64,000 nucleotides of DNA from Chryseobacterium pennae (GCF_003385515.1 NZ_QNVT01000002.1:62001-126000); one strand, 5' to 3'. Shown: positions 27,301-35,422, counted from the first letter of the stretch. Notes: generated from the sequence alone by a model not told the origin. A program made the numbers and translations.

Positions 27301-27528
27301 ATCCATTCCTTCCACCCCGTTGATCTGCTCTTCCAAAGGAACTACCACACTTTTCATTACAGTTTCCGCATTGGCCCCTGTATAGTTTGCAGAAACGCTT
27401 ACTGTGGGTGGCGCAATATCCGGATACTGTGTAACCGGTAACGAGATCAGCCCTAGCACACCGAGAATCACAATCAAAATTGAGATTACGGTAGATAAAA
27501 CCGGTCTGTTAATAAAGTTTTTTATCAT
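24382..27528 (-). CDS. RND multidrug efflux pump, HAE1 family (AcrB-like)
   Basis: 1048 residues, the standard length. The first helix is followed by LPVTQYPDIAPPTVSVSA, typical of AcrB/MexB. The proton-relay pair Asp405-Asp406 (GIVVDDAIVVVE) in TM4 and the matching Lys in TM10 (GLLAKNAILIVEFA) are present. Two large periplasmic porter regions lie after TM1 and TM7. It pumps hydrophobic drugs from the periplasm or inner membrane outward, driven by protons. Its ATG shares one base with the adaptor stop (TAATG). Confidence 0.95.
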   Translation of the reverse strand: MIKNFINRPVLSTVISILIVILGVLGLISLPVTQYPDIAPPTVSVSANYTGANAETVMKSVVVPLEEQINGVEGMDYITSSAGNDGSAQIQVFFKQGIDPDIAAVNVQNRVARATPLLPSEVTRSGVVTQKQQTSALMYMSFYSENKDLDDVYLQNFLNINIIPNLKRVNGVGDANVFGGKNYSMRIWLDPAKMAAYGVTPTDVTNAINEQSREAAAGSIGQNSGSSFEYIIKYVGKFNDKEQYDNIIIKSLASGQNLMLKDVAKVELAGQSYTGVGENGNNPSISMGIFQTPGSNAQEIIKNIKTYLKSAEGTFPKGIKYTFNFDTNEFLEASIEKVVHTLIEAFILVFIVVYIFLQDFRSTLIPAIAVPVSIVGAFFFLNLFGYSLNLLTLFALVLAIGIVVDDAIVVVEAVHAKMEHGISDAKKATVEAMDEITGAIISITLVMAAVFIPVTFITGPTGVFYQQFGITLIIAIIISAINALTLSPVLCSLFLKPHAEHHAEYKNLNLLQKFFYKFNIAFKTTTERYGRGFVFLLRHKWVTLVIFAITGGILFWASSSMKKGFVPTEDRGIIFTDVQLPPGASMERTYNALKTLQAKAMKVPGVQNVTISTGRGFLSGNGSNNGLAFVKLKPFEERKKDGQTSEDITKKLFGIVGAVPDAKVVFFQPPSVPGFGSSAGFEMVLLDKSGGEYVDLDNKTNEFIGKLMERPEIQFAQTSFNTKYPQYQMEINVPLSKQLGVSVNDILATMQGYIGGVYTADFTKYGKQFRVMVQALPENRKSIENLNQLYIRTGSGIMSPISQFVTLKKAYGPQSVSRYNLFTSVKVTGANSDGYSSGDAIAAVQQVAHETLNQNYSVEFTGLTREELNSGSQTLLIFGLSLVFVYFILSAQYESYILPLIVVISLPLGVMGAYFGQKIMGLENNIYFQIALIMLVGLLAKNAILIVEFAVQRRHHGETIVMSAINAAKARVRPILMTSFAFIFGLLPLVLASGIGAVGNRSIATGAAIGLLIGTILGLFVIPVLYVIFESIQEKIKPIKKEDINLAE

Positions 27529-28715
27529 TAGAATTTCGGTTTTATTGATTGAACAAGACTATCCATTTTGATTGGTTTCGGCTTCACTGCTGTTCCTGGT
27601 TTTAATCCTCCGATACCTGCTGCGACAACTCTTTCACCTTTATTAACTCCTGATTTGATAAGCGCTAAATTGTCGATTCTGTCAATAACATTGACAACAA
27701 CGTTTCTCGCTGTATCTCCTTTTTCAATTTTGTATACATATACAATACCTTGTTGCTCATAAGTAGCACTTTCAGGAACTACAAGAACATTATCATAACT
27801 CTGAGGGAATCTGATGGTTCCACTGTTACCATTGCTTAATAATTTTTGAGCATTGGTGAAGGCTACTCTGAACTGAATGGTTCCCGTGGTAGGATCAATC
27901 TGACCGGTAATGGCTTCAATTCTTCCTTTTTCAGGATAAAGACTTCCGTTGGCTAACTGGAGTTCAACCATTGGTAAGTTTTTGATTTTCTCAGGCATAG
28001 AAGCACCTGGAGATTTTTCAAGGAAATCAAAATACTCTTTTTCATTCATCGCAAAGTAAGCAAAGATTTCAGAAGTATCAGAAATTGTTGTTAGAGGGGT
28101 CTGATCAGATGGTCCTACCAAACTTCCCACTTTTAATGGAAGTCTTCCAACAACCCCTGAAATAGGTGCACGAATAATGGAATATTCAATATTTGCTTCT
28201 ACCCCTTTATAATTGGCTTCAGCCTGTCTTTTGGCAGCATGTGCCTGCTGTAACTGTGCCTGAGCCTGAGCTAACTGTGCCTGGGCAGACTGTAACTGTA
28301 CATTACTGATAATGTTTTTCTGAACCAGAGGTTTCAGTTTATTTACTTCTACCTGTGCAGCATTTACAGATGCCTGTGCAGCGGCAATACTGGATTCAGC
28401 AGCTCCGATTCCGGCTTTGGAAGCTGCAGCATTTTCGGTAAGGATATTGGTCTCCAGACGGAACAAAGGCTGTCCTTTGGTAACATACTGTCCTTCATCT
28501 ACCAATAACTGGGTAATATATCCCTGTATTTTAGCACGTACATCATTGTTTACTCTACCTTGAATGGTAGCCGGAAACGTCTGATAACCTACTATATTTT
28601 TTGACTCCACAGAAACAACAGGGTACGGCTTGGCACCATCCTGTTTCGGAGCTTCTTTTTTGCAGGCTGTGAGAGAAAGCGCTGCAATTGAAAGTATAAC
28701 TAGCTTATTATTCAT
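27528..28715 (-). CDS. RND efflux periplasmic adaptor (AcrA-like lipoprotein)
   Basis: 395 residues. Lipobox LSLTAC, then the split biotinyl-lipoyl domain (VRAKIQGYITQLLVDEGQYVTKGQPLF ... YSIIRAPISGVVGRLPLKVGSLV) around a long Ala/Gln-rich coiled-coil hairpin (AAQASVNAAQVEVNKLKP..., AQAQLAQAQAQLQQAHAAKRQAE), and the membrane-proximal beta-barrel domain. It links the RND pump to the outer-membrane channel. It begins 1 bp after the regulator gene ends and overlaps the pump gene by one base. Confidence 0.93.
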   Translation of the reverse strand: MNNKLVILSIAALSLTACKKEAPKQDGAKPYPVVSVESKNIVGYQTFPATIQGRVNNDVRAKIQGYITQLLVDEGQYVTKGQPLFRLETNILTENAAASKAGIGAAESSIAAAQASVNAAQVEVNKLKPLVQKNIISNVQLQSAQAQLAQAQAQLQQAHAAKRQAEANYKGVEANIEYSIIRAPISGVVGRLPLKVGSLVGPSDQTPLTTISDTSEIFAYFAMNEKEYFDFLEKSPGASMPEKIKNLPMVELQLANGSLYPEKGRIEAITGQIDPTTGTIQFRVAFTNAQKLLSNGNSGTIRFPQSYDNVLVVPESATYEQQGIVYVYKIEKGDTARNVVVNVIDRIDNLALIKSGVNKGERVVAAGIGGLKPGTAVKPKPIKMDSLVQSIKPKF

Positions 28716-28716
28716 T

Positions 28717-29172
28717 TTATAGTTTATTAAGAGATTCCTGAATATTTTCTATGTTTTTATTTAAGAGTGCTTTGTAAACTTCTATTCTTTCGTTGTATCC
28801 ATCGTCTTTACTTTTTTTAAAATTGTTTAAATCATCTAATAGTCTTAATTCGTCCTGCATTTTTTGGACAATTTTCTCAAATCTGATTTTCTTATATTCA
28901 TCATTGATGAAAAAATACCGTTTCCGTTCATCCATCTTACTATGATCTACAATAAGCTGAGCATTGAGCAGTAGTGAAATACTTGTAGAAACAGAACTTT
29001 TGCTCGCAGAGAGCACTTCCACAAACTCGTCAAAAGTAATTCCTACTTTCTCATAATCGAAAAGAAGGTAGGAATAGATTTTTGAAGCTAAAGGGGGTAA
29101 GCTGAACACAGTGCCATAAAACTTTACGGCATCCTGAAAAATTTTTTCATCAATTTCTATACTTTGGTGCAT
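28717..29172 (-). CDS. GbsR/MarR-type transcriptional regulator of the efflux operon
   Basis: 151 residues. The N-terminal helix-turn-helix has the GbsR pattern (VKFYGTVFSLPPLASKIYSYLLF, EFVEVLSASKSSVSTSISLLLNAQLIV, then DERKRYFF). The C-terminus is a helical coiled coil (IVQKMQDELRLLDDLNNFKK). As first gene of the efflux operon it is the likely local repressor. A promoter and a small palindrome lie just upstream (29189-29216). Confidence 0.85.
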   Translation of the reverse strand: MHQSIEIDEKIFQDAVKFYGTVFSLPPLASKIYSYLLFDYEKVGITFDEFVEVLSASKSSVSTSISLLLNAQLIVDHSKMDERKRYFFINDEYKKIRFEKIVQKMQDELRLLDDLNNFKKSKDDGYNERIEVYKALLNKNIENIQESLNKL

Positions 29173-29188
29173 AATATAAAAATTTTAA

Positions 29189-29216
29189 CAAAAGTAAAAA
29201 TTAGTTCAGAACCAAA
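29189..29216 (-). promoter_or_regulatory. Promoter of the efflux operon with a possible operator
   Basis: Minus-strand TACTTTTG (29189-29196) is a full TAnnTTTG match, with TTTG 16 bases upstream (29213-29216). The palindrome GTTC-A-GAAC (29204-29212) sits between the two elements, where a bound repressor would block RNA polymerase. Confidence 0.55.
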
Positions 29217-29288
29217 CGAACAAAGCTGATAGAGATTATAAATACACAGCGTTTTAAAAATTCAATGAAACTTGATTTAACTTTTGGC

Positions 29289-29801
29289 TTAAATTATAAT
29301 CTTCTCGTAAGCTTTCCTTAATCCATCTGCCAAAACCACTTCACCACAATAAGAATATCCTTTGCTTTCAAGAATTTTCAGCATGGCTATATTATCATAG
29401 TTGGTATCTACCTTAATACTCTGAATTCCATTATCTCTGGTAAAATCTTCAATATGATCGAAAAGTTTTTTAGTCATCCCCTGGCCTGCAAATTTTTCAT
29501 CAATCGCTACACGATGTACAACGACAAACTCTCCATTACTTAACCAGGCTCCTTCAATTTTACTATATGCCGGCTCATCATTAAGGAGCAAAGCAGCATA
29601 TACTGCAATTTCCCCATCTACGGTAAGCACATATCCGAACCCTTTCGCAATATCACTTTCTACTGTTCCAAGATTAGGATAGCCATTCTGCCACTGTGTA
29701 CTTCCATCCTGTCTTCTTCTTTCAATGGATTGCTGGATGATTTCCCAAATAATGTCTCTGTCTTCAATTTCCGATTTTCTTAGTTTGATTTCTGGATTCA
29801 T
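29289..29801 (-). CDS. GNAT family N-acetyltransferase
   Basis: 170 residues. The N-terminal part (DRDIIWEIIQQSIERRRQDGSTQWQNGYP) matches the GNAT subfamily that begins with an R-x-D-G-S/T-x-QW segment. The acetyl-CoA loop is VVHRVAIDEKFAGQGMTKKLFDHIEDF and motif B is KVDTNYDNIAMLKILESKGYSYCG. Substrate unknown. It lies 116 bp upstream of the efflux regulator on the same strand and may or may not be cotranscribed. Confidence 0.82.
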   Translation of the reverse strand: MNPEIKLRKSEIEDRDIIWEIIQQSIERRRQDGSTQWQNGYPNLGTVESDIAKGFGYVLTVDGEIAVYAALLLNDEPAYSKIEGAWLSNGEFVVVHRVAIDEKFAGQGMTKKLFDHIEDFTRDNGIQSIKVDTNYDNIAMLKILESKGYSYCGEVVLADGLRKAYEKIII

Positions 29802-29879
29802 GTTGTTGATTTTGATTAAAAAATATAGAGTTTAAAAGACTGAAATCAGAATCATTTATCTTTTTTACTGTGAGCTAAA

Positions 29880-30072
29880 GTCTGATTTTTTTGACACAAA
29901 GGTTTTATTTATGAAGCCTAAGATTTTAAGTAAGCAAAGGTTGCGACTTCGTCGTTGAAGAAGTGGTTGGCTATGCGAACACTTAATCAGAATGAATTTT
30001 ATTGATCCGTCTTTGCTTCCTTAAAAATATAATATAGAGTTACTAAAACTTTGTGTTAAATTTAAATCAGAC
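29880..30072. repeat. 193-bp imperfect inverted-repeat element (MITE- or RIR-like)
   Basis: The left end GTCTGATTT...ACACAAAG-GTTTTA and, read on the other strand, the right end GTCTGATTT...ACACAAAG-TTTTAG correspond, and further in AAG-AAGCAAAG matches again (about 29925-29939 and 30008-30020). The arms are about 60-70 bp and imperfect; the centre holds a small hairpin CTTC-GTCGTT-GAAG. No transposase gene is inside. It is in a 451-bp gene-free stretch (29802-30252). A mobile or RNA-folding element is inferred. Confidence 0.55.
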
Positions 30073-30182
30073 CAATATAAACTCCTGTTTATCCGGACTT
30101 TAGTTCTTCTTTATAATAATGATTTTTTAAGTCACCTTTTAAACATTTAATTTTAAAATATTTAATGATTTGTTTAATTAAA

Positions 30183-30217
30183 AAACCGAAAATTAATTAA
30201 GTATTAATTTTCGGTTT
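30183..30217 (-). terminator. Terminator after the DUF2007 gene
   Basis: Perfect 15-bp stem AAACCGAAAATTAAT / ATTAATTTTCGGTTT with a 5-base loop, flanked by further T residues on the minus-strand transcript. Confidence 0.85.
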
Positions 30218-30252
30218 GAAGTAGTAAAATTTAAAATTATGAAATTGTTTTA

Positions 30253-30480
30253 TTAATTTTCACTTTGTTGAAGATATGCATCAATAATCTCAAATGCTTT
30301 CTTCTCATCTTCCAGATCCACCATTACCTTTAGCGATGTTGCAGTAGGTGTTGTGGTAAATGTAAGATAGTTGTTTTCAACGGTGTTTGTAATTTGTGCA
30401 TCATCCAATTTAGATTTAACCAACTGAATTTCTGAAGGGTTATCACTTTCATAAACTGATACTCTCGTACTTCTTTCCAT
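30253..30480 (-). CDS. DUF2007 family small protein
   Basis: 75 residues. The pattern fits DUF2007 (putative signal-transducing domain): VSVYESDNPSEIQLVKSKLDDAQITNTVEN, then LKVMVDLEDEKKAFEIIDAYLQQ. It resembles a small ferredoxin-like fold related to PII-type proteins. It follows the lysine aminotransferase gene by 63 bp on the same strand and ends at a strong terminator, so it could be the last gene of that transcript. Function unknown. Confidence 0.75.
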   Translation of the reverse strand: MERSTRVSVYESDNPSEIQLVKSKLDDAQITNTVENNYLTFTTTPTATSLKVMVDLEDEKKAFEIIDAYLQQSEN

Positions 30481-30543
30481 ATATTCTAATTGTTTGAGTA
30501 TCTAAATGTACAATGTTTTTTTGAAAATTACAAATCTTTGTTT

Positions 30544-31869
30544 TTAAATTTTGTTAATATTATTTTCAATTTTGTCAAGTGCCAGTTGGATTTCTTCTTT
30601 GGTAACATTCAGATGCGGTCTGAAACGTAAAGACTGATCTCCACACGGAAGAATGATCAATCCGTCATTGAAAAGTTCGTTCATCATCTTGTTTCTGTCT
30701 GATCCGGATGGAAGATCAATAGCACACATCAGCCCTTTACCTCTTGCATTGGAAATCTTTGAAGGATACTTATCTGCCATTGCTTTTAAGCTCTCTAATA
30801 GGAAATCTCCTACAACTCTTGCATTTTCAACAAGATTCTCTTTTTCAATAACTTCCATTACCAGTTGGAAACGAAGCATATCGATAAAGTTACCCCCAAA
30901 TGTAGAATTGATTCTTGAGCTTTCTCTGAAAACGTTGTTTGGAACTTCATCAAATTTTTCTTTGTTAGCCAATACTCCACAAACCTGGGCTTTTTTACCA
31001 AAAGAAATGATATCAGGCTTAGCTGTAAAGTGTTGGAATGCCCACATTTTACCTGTAATAGCAATACCTGTCTGAACTTCGTCAAAAATAAGTAAGATTT
31101 CATTGTCATCACAGATTTTTCTTAAGTCTAGTAAGAATTCATCTCTGAAATGGTTGTCACCACCTTCTGCCTGGATAGGCTCAATGATGATACAAGCTAC
31201 TTTATCAGGGTTCATCAGAATAGCTTCTTCAATCTGAACTAATGCTAACTGCTCGTTCTTGATTGTTTCTGCCAGATTCTCTTCTGTAATCGGGAATGAT
31301 AATTTTGGATTTAAAATTCTTGGCCATTTAAACATTGGGAAATATTGATATTTCCTAGGATCTGAAGTATTTGTCAAGCTTAAAGTATACCCACTTCTTC
31401 CGTGGAAAGCCTGCTTGAAATGAATACAGATTCCTGCTTCAGTCTCAAGTCCTTTTTCGAAGTTTTTGCGTGTTTTCCAGTCGAAACAAGCTTTCAATGC
31501 ATTTTCAACACCTAAAGTTCCCCCTTCAATAAAGAAAGCATACTGTAATTCTTCTGGAATAACCACTCTTTCAAATACTTCTAAAAAGTGAGCATATTCT
31601 TCTGAATAAACGTCTGCCAATGTTGGTTTGTTGACAGCCATTCTTCCCAACCATTCTGATCTTTCTACAAGATACGGATGGTTGTACCCGATGGAAGCGG
31701 ATGCAAACATAGAGAACATATCCAGGTATTCTCTGTCTGTAAGTTTATCATAAAGCCATGATCCGTGAGATTTTTCAATATCCATCACGAAATCGAAACC
31801 GTCTGCCAACACGTGTTTTCCAACTGTTTCTTTTACTTTATTTGCTTGTATATCTAATGTGTGTTCCAT
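30544..31869 (-). CDS. lat: L-lysine 6-transaminase
   Basis: 441 residues, class III PLP-dependent aminotransferase. The cofactor Lys is in FGKKAQVCG (Lys292), the ring-binding Asp in IFDEVQTG (Asp263), and the phosphate region in EGGTLGVENALK. The FGKK-x-QVCG context, IEEAILMNPDK and HFKQAFHGRSGYT are specific for LAT rather than ornithine or GABA transaminases. It converts L-lysine and 2-oxoglutarate to 2-aminoadipate semialdehyde (cyclising to piperideine-6-carboxylate) and glutamate. The dehydrogenase for that product lies 113 bp upstream on the same strand. The same pair is known from Flavobacterium lutescens (lat, pcd). Confidence 0.93.
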   Translation of the reverse strand: MEHTLDIQANKVKETVGKHVLADGFDFVMDIEKSHGSWLYDKLTDREYLDMFSMFASASIGYNHPYLVERSEWLGRMAVNKPTLADVYSEEYAHFLEVFERVVIPEELQYAFFIEGGTLGVENALKACFDWKTRKNFEKGLETEAGICIHFKQAFHGRSGYTLSLTNTSDPRKYQYFPMFKWPRILNPKLSFPITEENLAETIKNEQLALVQIEEAILMNPDKVACIIIEPIQAEGGDNHFRDEFLLDLRKICDDNEILLIFDEVQTGIAITGKMWAFQHFTAKPDIISFGKKAQVCGVLANKEKFDEVPNNVFRESSRINSTFGGNFIDMLRFQLVMEVIEKENLVENARVVGDFLLESLKAMADKYPSKISNARGKGLMCAIDLPSGSDRNKMMNELFNDGLIILPCGDQSLRFRPHLNVTKEEIQLALDKIENNINKI

Positions 31870-31982
31870 AATAAATTGTTGTGTGATTTAATAAATGAAT
31901 GATTAAACGATCAAAGGCTGAGCATTTAATCATTCAGGTTATTAAGTTTTTATTGTTTTTTTTGATGCTTTAAGTAAAGCTT

Positions 31983-33533
31983 TTATAAATCAAATTTAAT
32001 CCCTTGTGCTAAAGGAAGTTGTGCAGTATAATTTATAGTATTGGTTTGTCTTCTCATATAATACTTCCATGCATCTGATCCTGATTCTCTTCCACCTCCG
32101 GTTTCTTTTTCACCACCGAAAGCTCCTCCGATTTCAGCACCTGAAGTACCAATATTAACGTTCGCAATACCACAATCTGAACCTGCATGAGAAAGGAATA
32201 ATTCTGCTTCTCTAAGGTTTTGAGTCATGATGGCAGAAGATAGTCCCTGTGGAACATCATTCTGAATAGCAATTGCCTCTTCTAATGTTTTGTATTTGAT
32301 TAAGTATAAAATCGGTGCAAAAGTTTCGTGCTGAACAATCTCATAAGAGTTTTTCACTTCAGCAACACAAGGCTTCACATAGCATCCTGATTCATAATCT
32401 TTTCCTGAAAGAACACCGCCTTCAACAACAAATTTTCCACCTTCTTTTTTACATTTCTTGATAGATTCTTCGTATTGGTTTACAGCATCAACATCAATTA
32501 GCGGTCCTACATGGTTATTCTCATCCAATGGATTTCCGATTTTCAGCTGACCATAAGCTTTTACCAATCTTGTTTTCACTTCATCATATACATCTTCGTG
32601 GATAATCAGTCTTCTTGTAGAAGTACATCTTTGTCCTGCAGTTCCCACAGCTCCGAAAACAGCTCCAATAATGGACATATTGAGATCTGCTTCTTTAGTA
32701 ATGATAATTGCGTTGTTTCCTCCTAATTCAAGGATAGATTTCCCGAATCTTTCTGCTACTTTAGAAGAAACCATTCTTCCTACTCTTGTAGACCCTGTGA
32801 AAGATACCAAAGCAACTCTCTTATCATCTACCAGTTTTTGTCCGATTTCATGGTCAGCTACCAATACACTTGAAATTCCTTCTGAAAGATTGTTTTCTTT
32901 CAAAACTTCGTTCATAATATTCTGACATGCAATGGCACAAAGTGGAGTTTTTTCTGATGGCTTCCAGATCGTAACATTACCACAGATCCAAGCTAATGCT
33001 GTGTTCCAGGACCAAACTGCTACCGGGAAGTTGAATGCAGTGATGATTCCTACTACCCCAAGCGGATGGTATTGTTCATACATTCTGTGGCCAGGTCTTT
33101 CGGAATGCATTGTATATCCCTGAAGCTGTCTTGAAAGACCTACTGCAAAATCACAGATATCAATCATTTCCTGTACTTCTCCAAGCCCTTCCTGCAAAGA
33201 TTTACCCATTTCATAGGAAACCAGTTTTCCAAGATCGTCTTTATATTCTCTTAATTTTAATCCAAGCTGTCTTACGATCTCTCCTCTTTTAGGAGCCGGG
33301 ATCAGCCTGAATTCCTGAAATGCCTTCTGAGCCGTTTCAATTACTTTGTCATAATCACTTTCTCCGGAAGTCTTTACTTTTGCAATTAATTTCCCGTCTG
33401 CAGGAGATACGCTTTCTATCGTCTTTCCTGAAGCGAAATATTTCCCGCCCACTGAAGTACCTTTATTTTCTTCTTTAATACCAAGGTTTTTGAGTGTTTT
33501 TTCGATTCCGAAATCCTTTACTTTTTTTGACAT
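31983..33533 (-). CDS. amaB: 2-aminoadipate-semialdehyde (piperideine-6-carboxylate) dehydrogenase, ALDH7 type
   Basis: 516 residues. It has the aldehyde dehydrogenase core: catalytic Cys303 (GQRCTSTRR), Glu269 (ILELGGNN), and NAD-binding FTGSTRVGRM. ALDH7 family features are the GKSLQEGLGEVQEMIDICDFAVGLSRQLQG segment and the C-terminal GGEKETGGGRESGSDAWK. It oxidises 2-aminoadipate 6-semialdehyde, the product of the neighbouring lysine transaminase, to 2-aminoadipate with NAD(P). Together they form the aminoadipate route of lysine degradation. Confidence 0.9.
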   Translation of the reverse strand: MSKKVKDFGIEKTLKNLGIKEENKGTSVGGKYFASGKTIESVSPADGKLIAKVKTSGESDYDKVIETAQKAFQEFRLIPAPKRGEIVRQLGLKLREYKDDLGKLVSYEMGKSLQEGLGEVQEMIDICDFAVGLSRQLQGYTMHSERPGHRMYEQYHPLGVVGIITAFNFPVAVWSWNTALAWICGNVTIWKPSEKTPLCAIACQNIMNEVLKENNLSEGISSVLVADHEIGQKLVDDKRVALVSFTGSTRVGRMVSSKVAERFGKSILELGGNNAIIITKEADLNMSIIGAVFGAVGTAGQRCTSTRRLIIHEDVYDEVKTRLVKAYGQLKIGNPLDENNHVGPLIDVDAVNQYEESIKKCKKEGGKFVVEGGVLSGKDYESGCYVKPCVAEVKNSYEIVQHETFAPILYLIKYKTLEEAIAIQNDVPQGLSSAIMTQNLREAELFLSHAGSDCGIANVNIGTSGAEIGGAFGGEKETGGGRESGSDAWKYYMRRQTNTINYTAQLPLAQGIKFDL

Positions 33534-33612
33534 AAAATCTTACTTTTCGTTCTCTCTAAAGATAAAAATATTATGCGAACCTCAAAACTTTAATTTTTTA
33601 ATATGTTATTTA

Positions 33613-33643
33613 TTTGGACTAATTATAAACATGCTTATCTTTG
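33613..33643 (+). promoter_or_regulatory. Bacteroidota-type promoter for the 49-residue gene
   Basis: TTTG (33613-33616), 19 bases, TATCTTTG (33636-33643): a full match to the TTTG-N-TAnnTTTG consensus, ending 26 bases before the ATG at 33670. Confidence 0.65.
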
Positions 33644-33669
33644 TAGGGTAATCTTTTTGACAGTCACCA

Positions 33670-33819
33670 ATGGAAAATTCACAAGAAAATAACTCAAAGT
33701 TTAAAAAGTGGTTCAAGCGCATGGGATGGGCAGGGTTTGCTTTTTTTACCATTAAAGGCTTGATTTGGCTCATAATCTTCTACTTTGGAGCAGACACACT
33801 TCAGAGTTGTATAAAATAA
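33670..33819 (+). CDS. Small single-pass membrane protein (49 residues)
   Basis: Open frame from ATG 33670 to TAA 33817-33819. A charged N-terminus (MENSQENNSKFKKWFKR) is followed by one hydrophobic helix (WAGFAFFTIKGLIWLIIFYFG) and a short tail (ADTLQSCIK). It has a consensus promoter and a strong terminator exactly bracketing it, with no other gene in between. Similar short K-G-L-x-W-L proteins recur in flavobacteria as I remember them. Function unknown; the topology is N-in by the positive-inside rule. Confidence 0.7.
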   Translation: MENSQENNSKFKKWFKRMGWAGFAFFTIKGLIWLIIFYFGADTLQSCIK

Positions 33820-33852
33820 AAAAGCAGAGAAAAATTTTCTCTGCTTTCTTTT
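33820..33852. terminator. Bidirectional terminator
   Basis: AAAGCAGAG-AAAAATTTT-CTCTGCTTT hairpin between the 49-residue gene and the convergent RCC1-repeat gene, with T runs on both sides. Confidence 0.8.
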
Positions 33853-33872
33853 TGTAGAATATGTATTCAAAC

Positions 33873-35255
33873 TTATTCTTTGACTATTTTAACAGTCCTC
33901 ACTTCATTTTTTGTTTTAATTTTAACAATATATGTAGCAGGAAGCAGTTCAGAAAAGCTAATTTTTAACTGAAAACTATTCACATCAGCATAGTCTTTAA
34001 TCTTTTTACCACTCATTTCATATACTTCAACTCCTTCCATTTTTGAATCTAAAGAGATATTAAGTATATCTCTTACCGGGTTAGGATAAAAAGCAATGAT
34101 ATCATTTTTCTTAGGCAAATCTGATGTAGCAAGTACAGATTCTGCACAGTATCCTGGAATAATTGCCAAAGGATAGTGCTTTCCGCTTGAGAAGTTGCTT
34201 CCAAATTCATTACAACACTGATCTCCTGTTACCCACATGGTATTGTCATTTTTCTCAGCATATGTTGCAGCATACCCTGGGTAGATGTTTTTCCAGTCAG
34301 AATCCAAACCAATCCTGATCGGAGTTTTATAATTCAAAGTTCCATGATATCCTCCTAATTCTGACAACCCATTTGATCCCCATCCCCATAGAGTATTATC
34401 ATATTTCAAAGCAACAATCTGATAACCACCAGCTTTGATAGTTTTCCAATTATTATCGGTACCTACCTGAGTTGGGGTATAAATCTGAGCACCCCATCCA
34501 CCATTTCCCATTTGGCCACCATAGTTATCTCCCCAAGCCCAAATAGTATTATCATTTTTTATTCCAAAAGAACTTTTATATCCTACGGATATATCTCTCC
34601 AATTTGTATCTGTACCAATCTGAATAGGAGTTTTTACAAACGTATTTCCAGCACCTACCTGCCCTGATGCATTGAGACCCCATCCCCAAATACTTCCATT
34701 ATTTTTAAGAGCAATTGTATGGCTGCCACCACCTGAAAGTTTCTTCCAATCCGTATCTGTACCAACCCTAGTCGGTACGGAAACTTCAGTCTTAGTTCCT
34801 AATCCCAAGCCATAATTACCATTGCTTCCCCAGGACCAAAGCTCACCGTTTGTTTTAATAGCAAAAGAAGAATATTCACTGGTCATTACAAAACTCCAAT
34901 CGCTGTCTGTCCCAATTTGTACAGGAACAGGTTGGTTCACATTTGTTCCATTACCTATTTGTTTGTAGTTATTTAATCCCCAAGCCCAAAGAGTACCATC
35001 AGATTTAATAGCTAATGTATGATGCCTTCCCAATGAAAAATTCTTCCAGGTAGATGAAGTGATCTGGGTTGGGGAAGATGTTTGTAGATTATTTCCAAGT
35101 GCCCCATACCCCACTTCTCCCCATGTCCATAGTGTACCATCAGTTTTTATACCTGCTGTATACCTTCCAGTTTTAGAAGGACTGAATTCTTTAAAGCATT
35201 GTGATGAAGATAACTGCCCAAGAATGACAGTTAGGGTTATTAGTGTTTTTTTCAA
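33873..35255 (-). CDS. RCC1-repeat protein with a T9SS type A sorting domain
   Basis: 460 residues. After a signal peptide come about six RCC1-like propeller repeats, each with H/F-x-x-A/G-I-K-x-(D/N)-G/N-T-L/I-W-x-W-G followed by G-T-D-x-x-W. The last 80 residues (IIAFYPNPVRDILNI..., MSGKKIKDY, ATYIVKIKTKNEVRTVKIVKE) are a type A T9SS C-terminal sorting domain, so it is exported through the type IX system and probably attached to or released at the cell surface. The start is TTG at 35255 (fixed by the signal peptide, no ATG nearby), with a TATCTTTG box at 35269-35276. Confidence 0.9.
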   Translation of the reverse strand: MKKTLITLTVILGQLSSSQCFKEFSPSKTGRYTAGIKTDGTLWTWGEVGYGALGNNLQTSSPTQITSSTWKNFSLGRHHTLAIKSDGTLWAWGLNNYKQIGNGTNVNQPVPVQIGTDSDWSFVMTSEYSSFAIKTNGELWSWGSNGNYGLGLGTKTEVSVPTRVGTDTDWKKLSGGGSHTIALKNNGSIWGWGLNASGQVGAGNTFVKTPIQIGTDTNWRDISVGYKSSFGIKNDNTIWAWGDNYGGQMGNGGWGAQIYTPTQVGTDNNWKTIKAGGYQIVALKYDNTLWGWGSNGLSELGGYHGTLNYKTPIRIGLDSDWKNIYPGYAATYAEKNDNTMWVTGDQCCNEFGSNFSSGKHYPLAIIPGYCAESVLATSDLPKKNDIIAFYPNPVRDILNISLDSKMEGVEVYEMSGKKIKDYADVNSFQLKISFSELLPATYIVKIKTKNEVRTVKIVKE

Positions 35256-35359
35256 AATATTTTTTTTGCAAAGATAAGTTTATAGAGTCAATATTTTGAA
35301 ACACTTTGGATAATTACCGAAATTAAAGGCTTTTCTAAGATATTTTTCAAAAAAAAATA

Positions 35360-35398
35360 AAAAATCCGCCCTACAAAAAAACATGAAGACGGATTTTT
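35360..35398 (-). terminator. Terminator of the SPFH/Arc transcript
   Basis: AAAAATCCG (35360-35368) and CGGATTTTT (35390-35398) pair across a 21-base loop, with T-rich continuation on the minus-strand transcript, 24 bp past the Arc-like gene. Confidence 0.65.
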
Positions 35399-35422
35399 AA
35401 TTTCAAGCCGGTTATTTATAAC

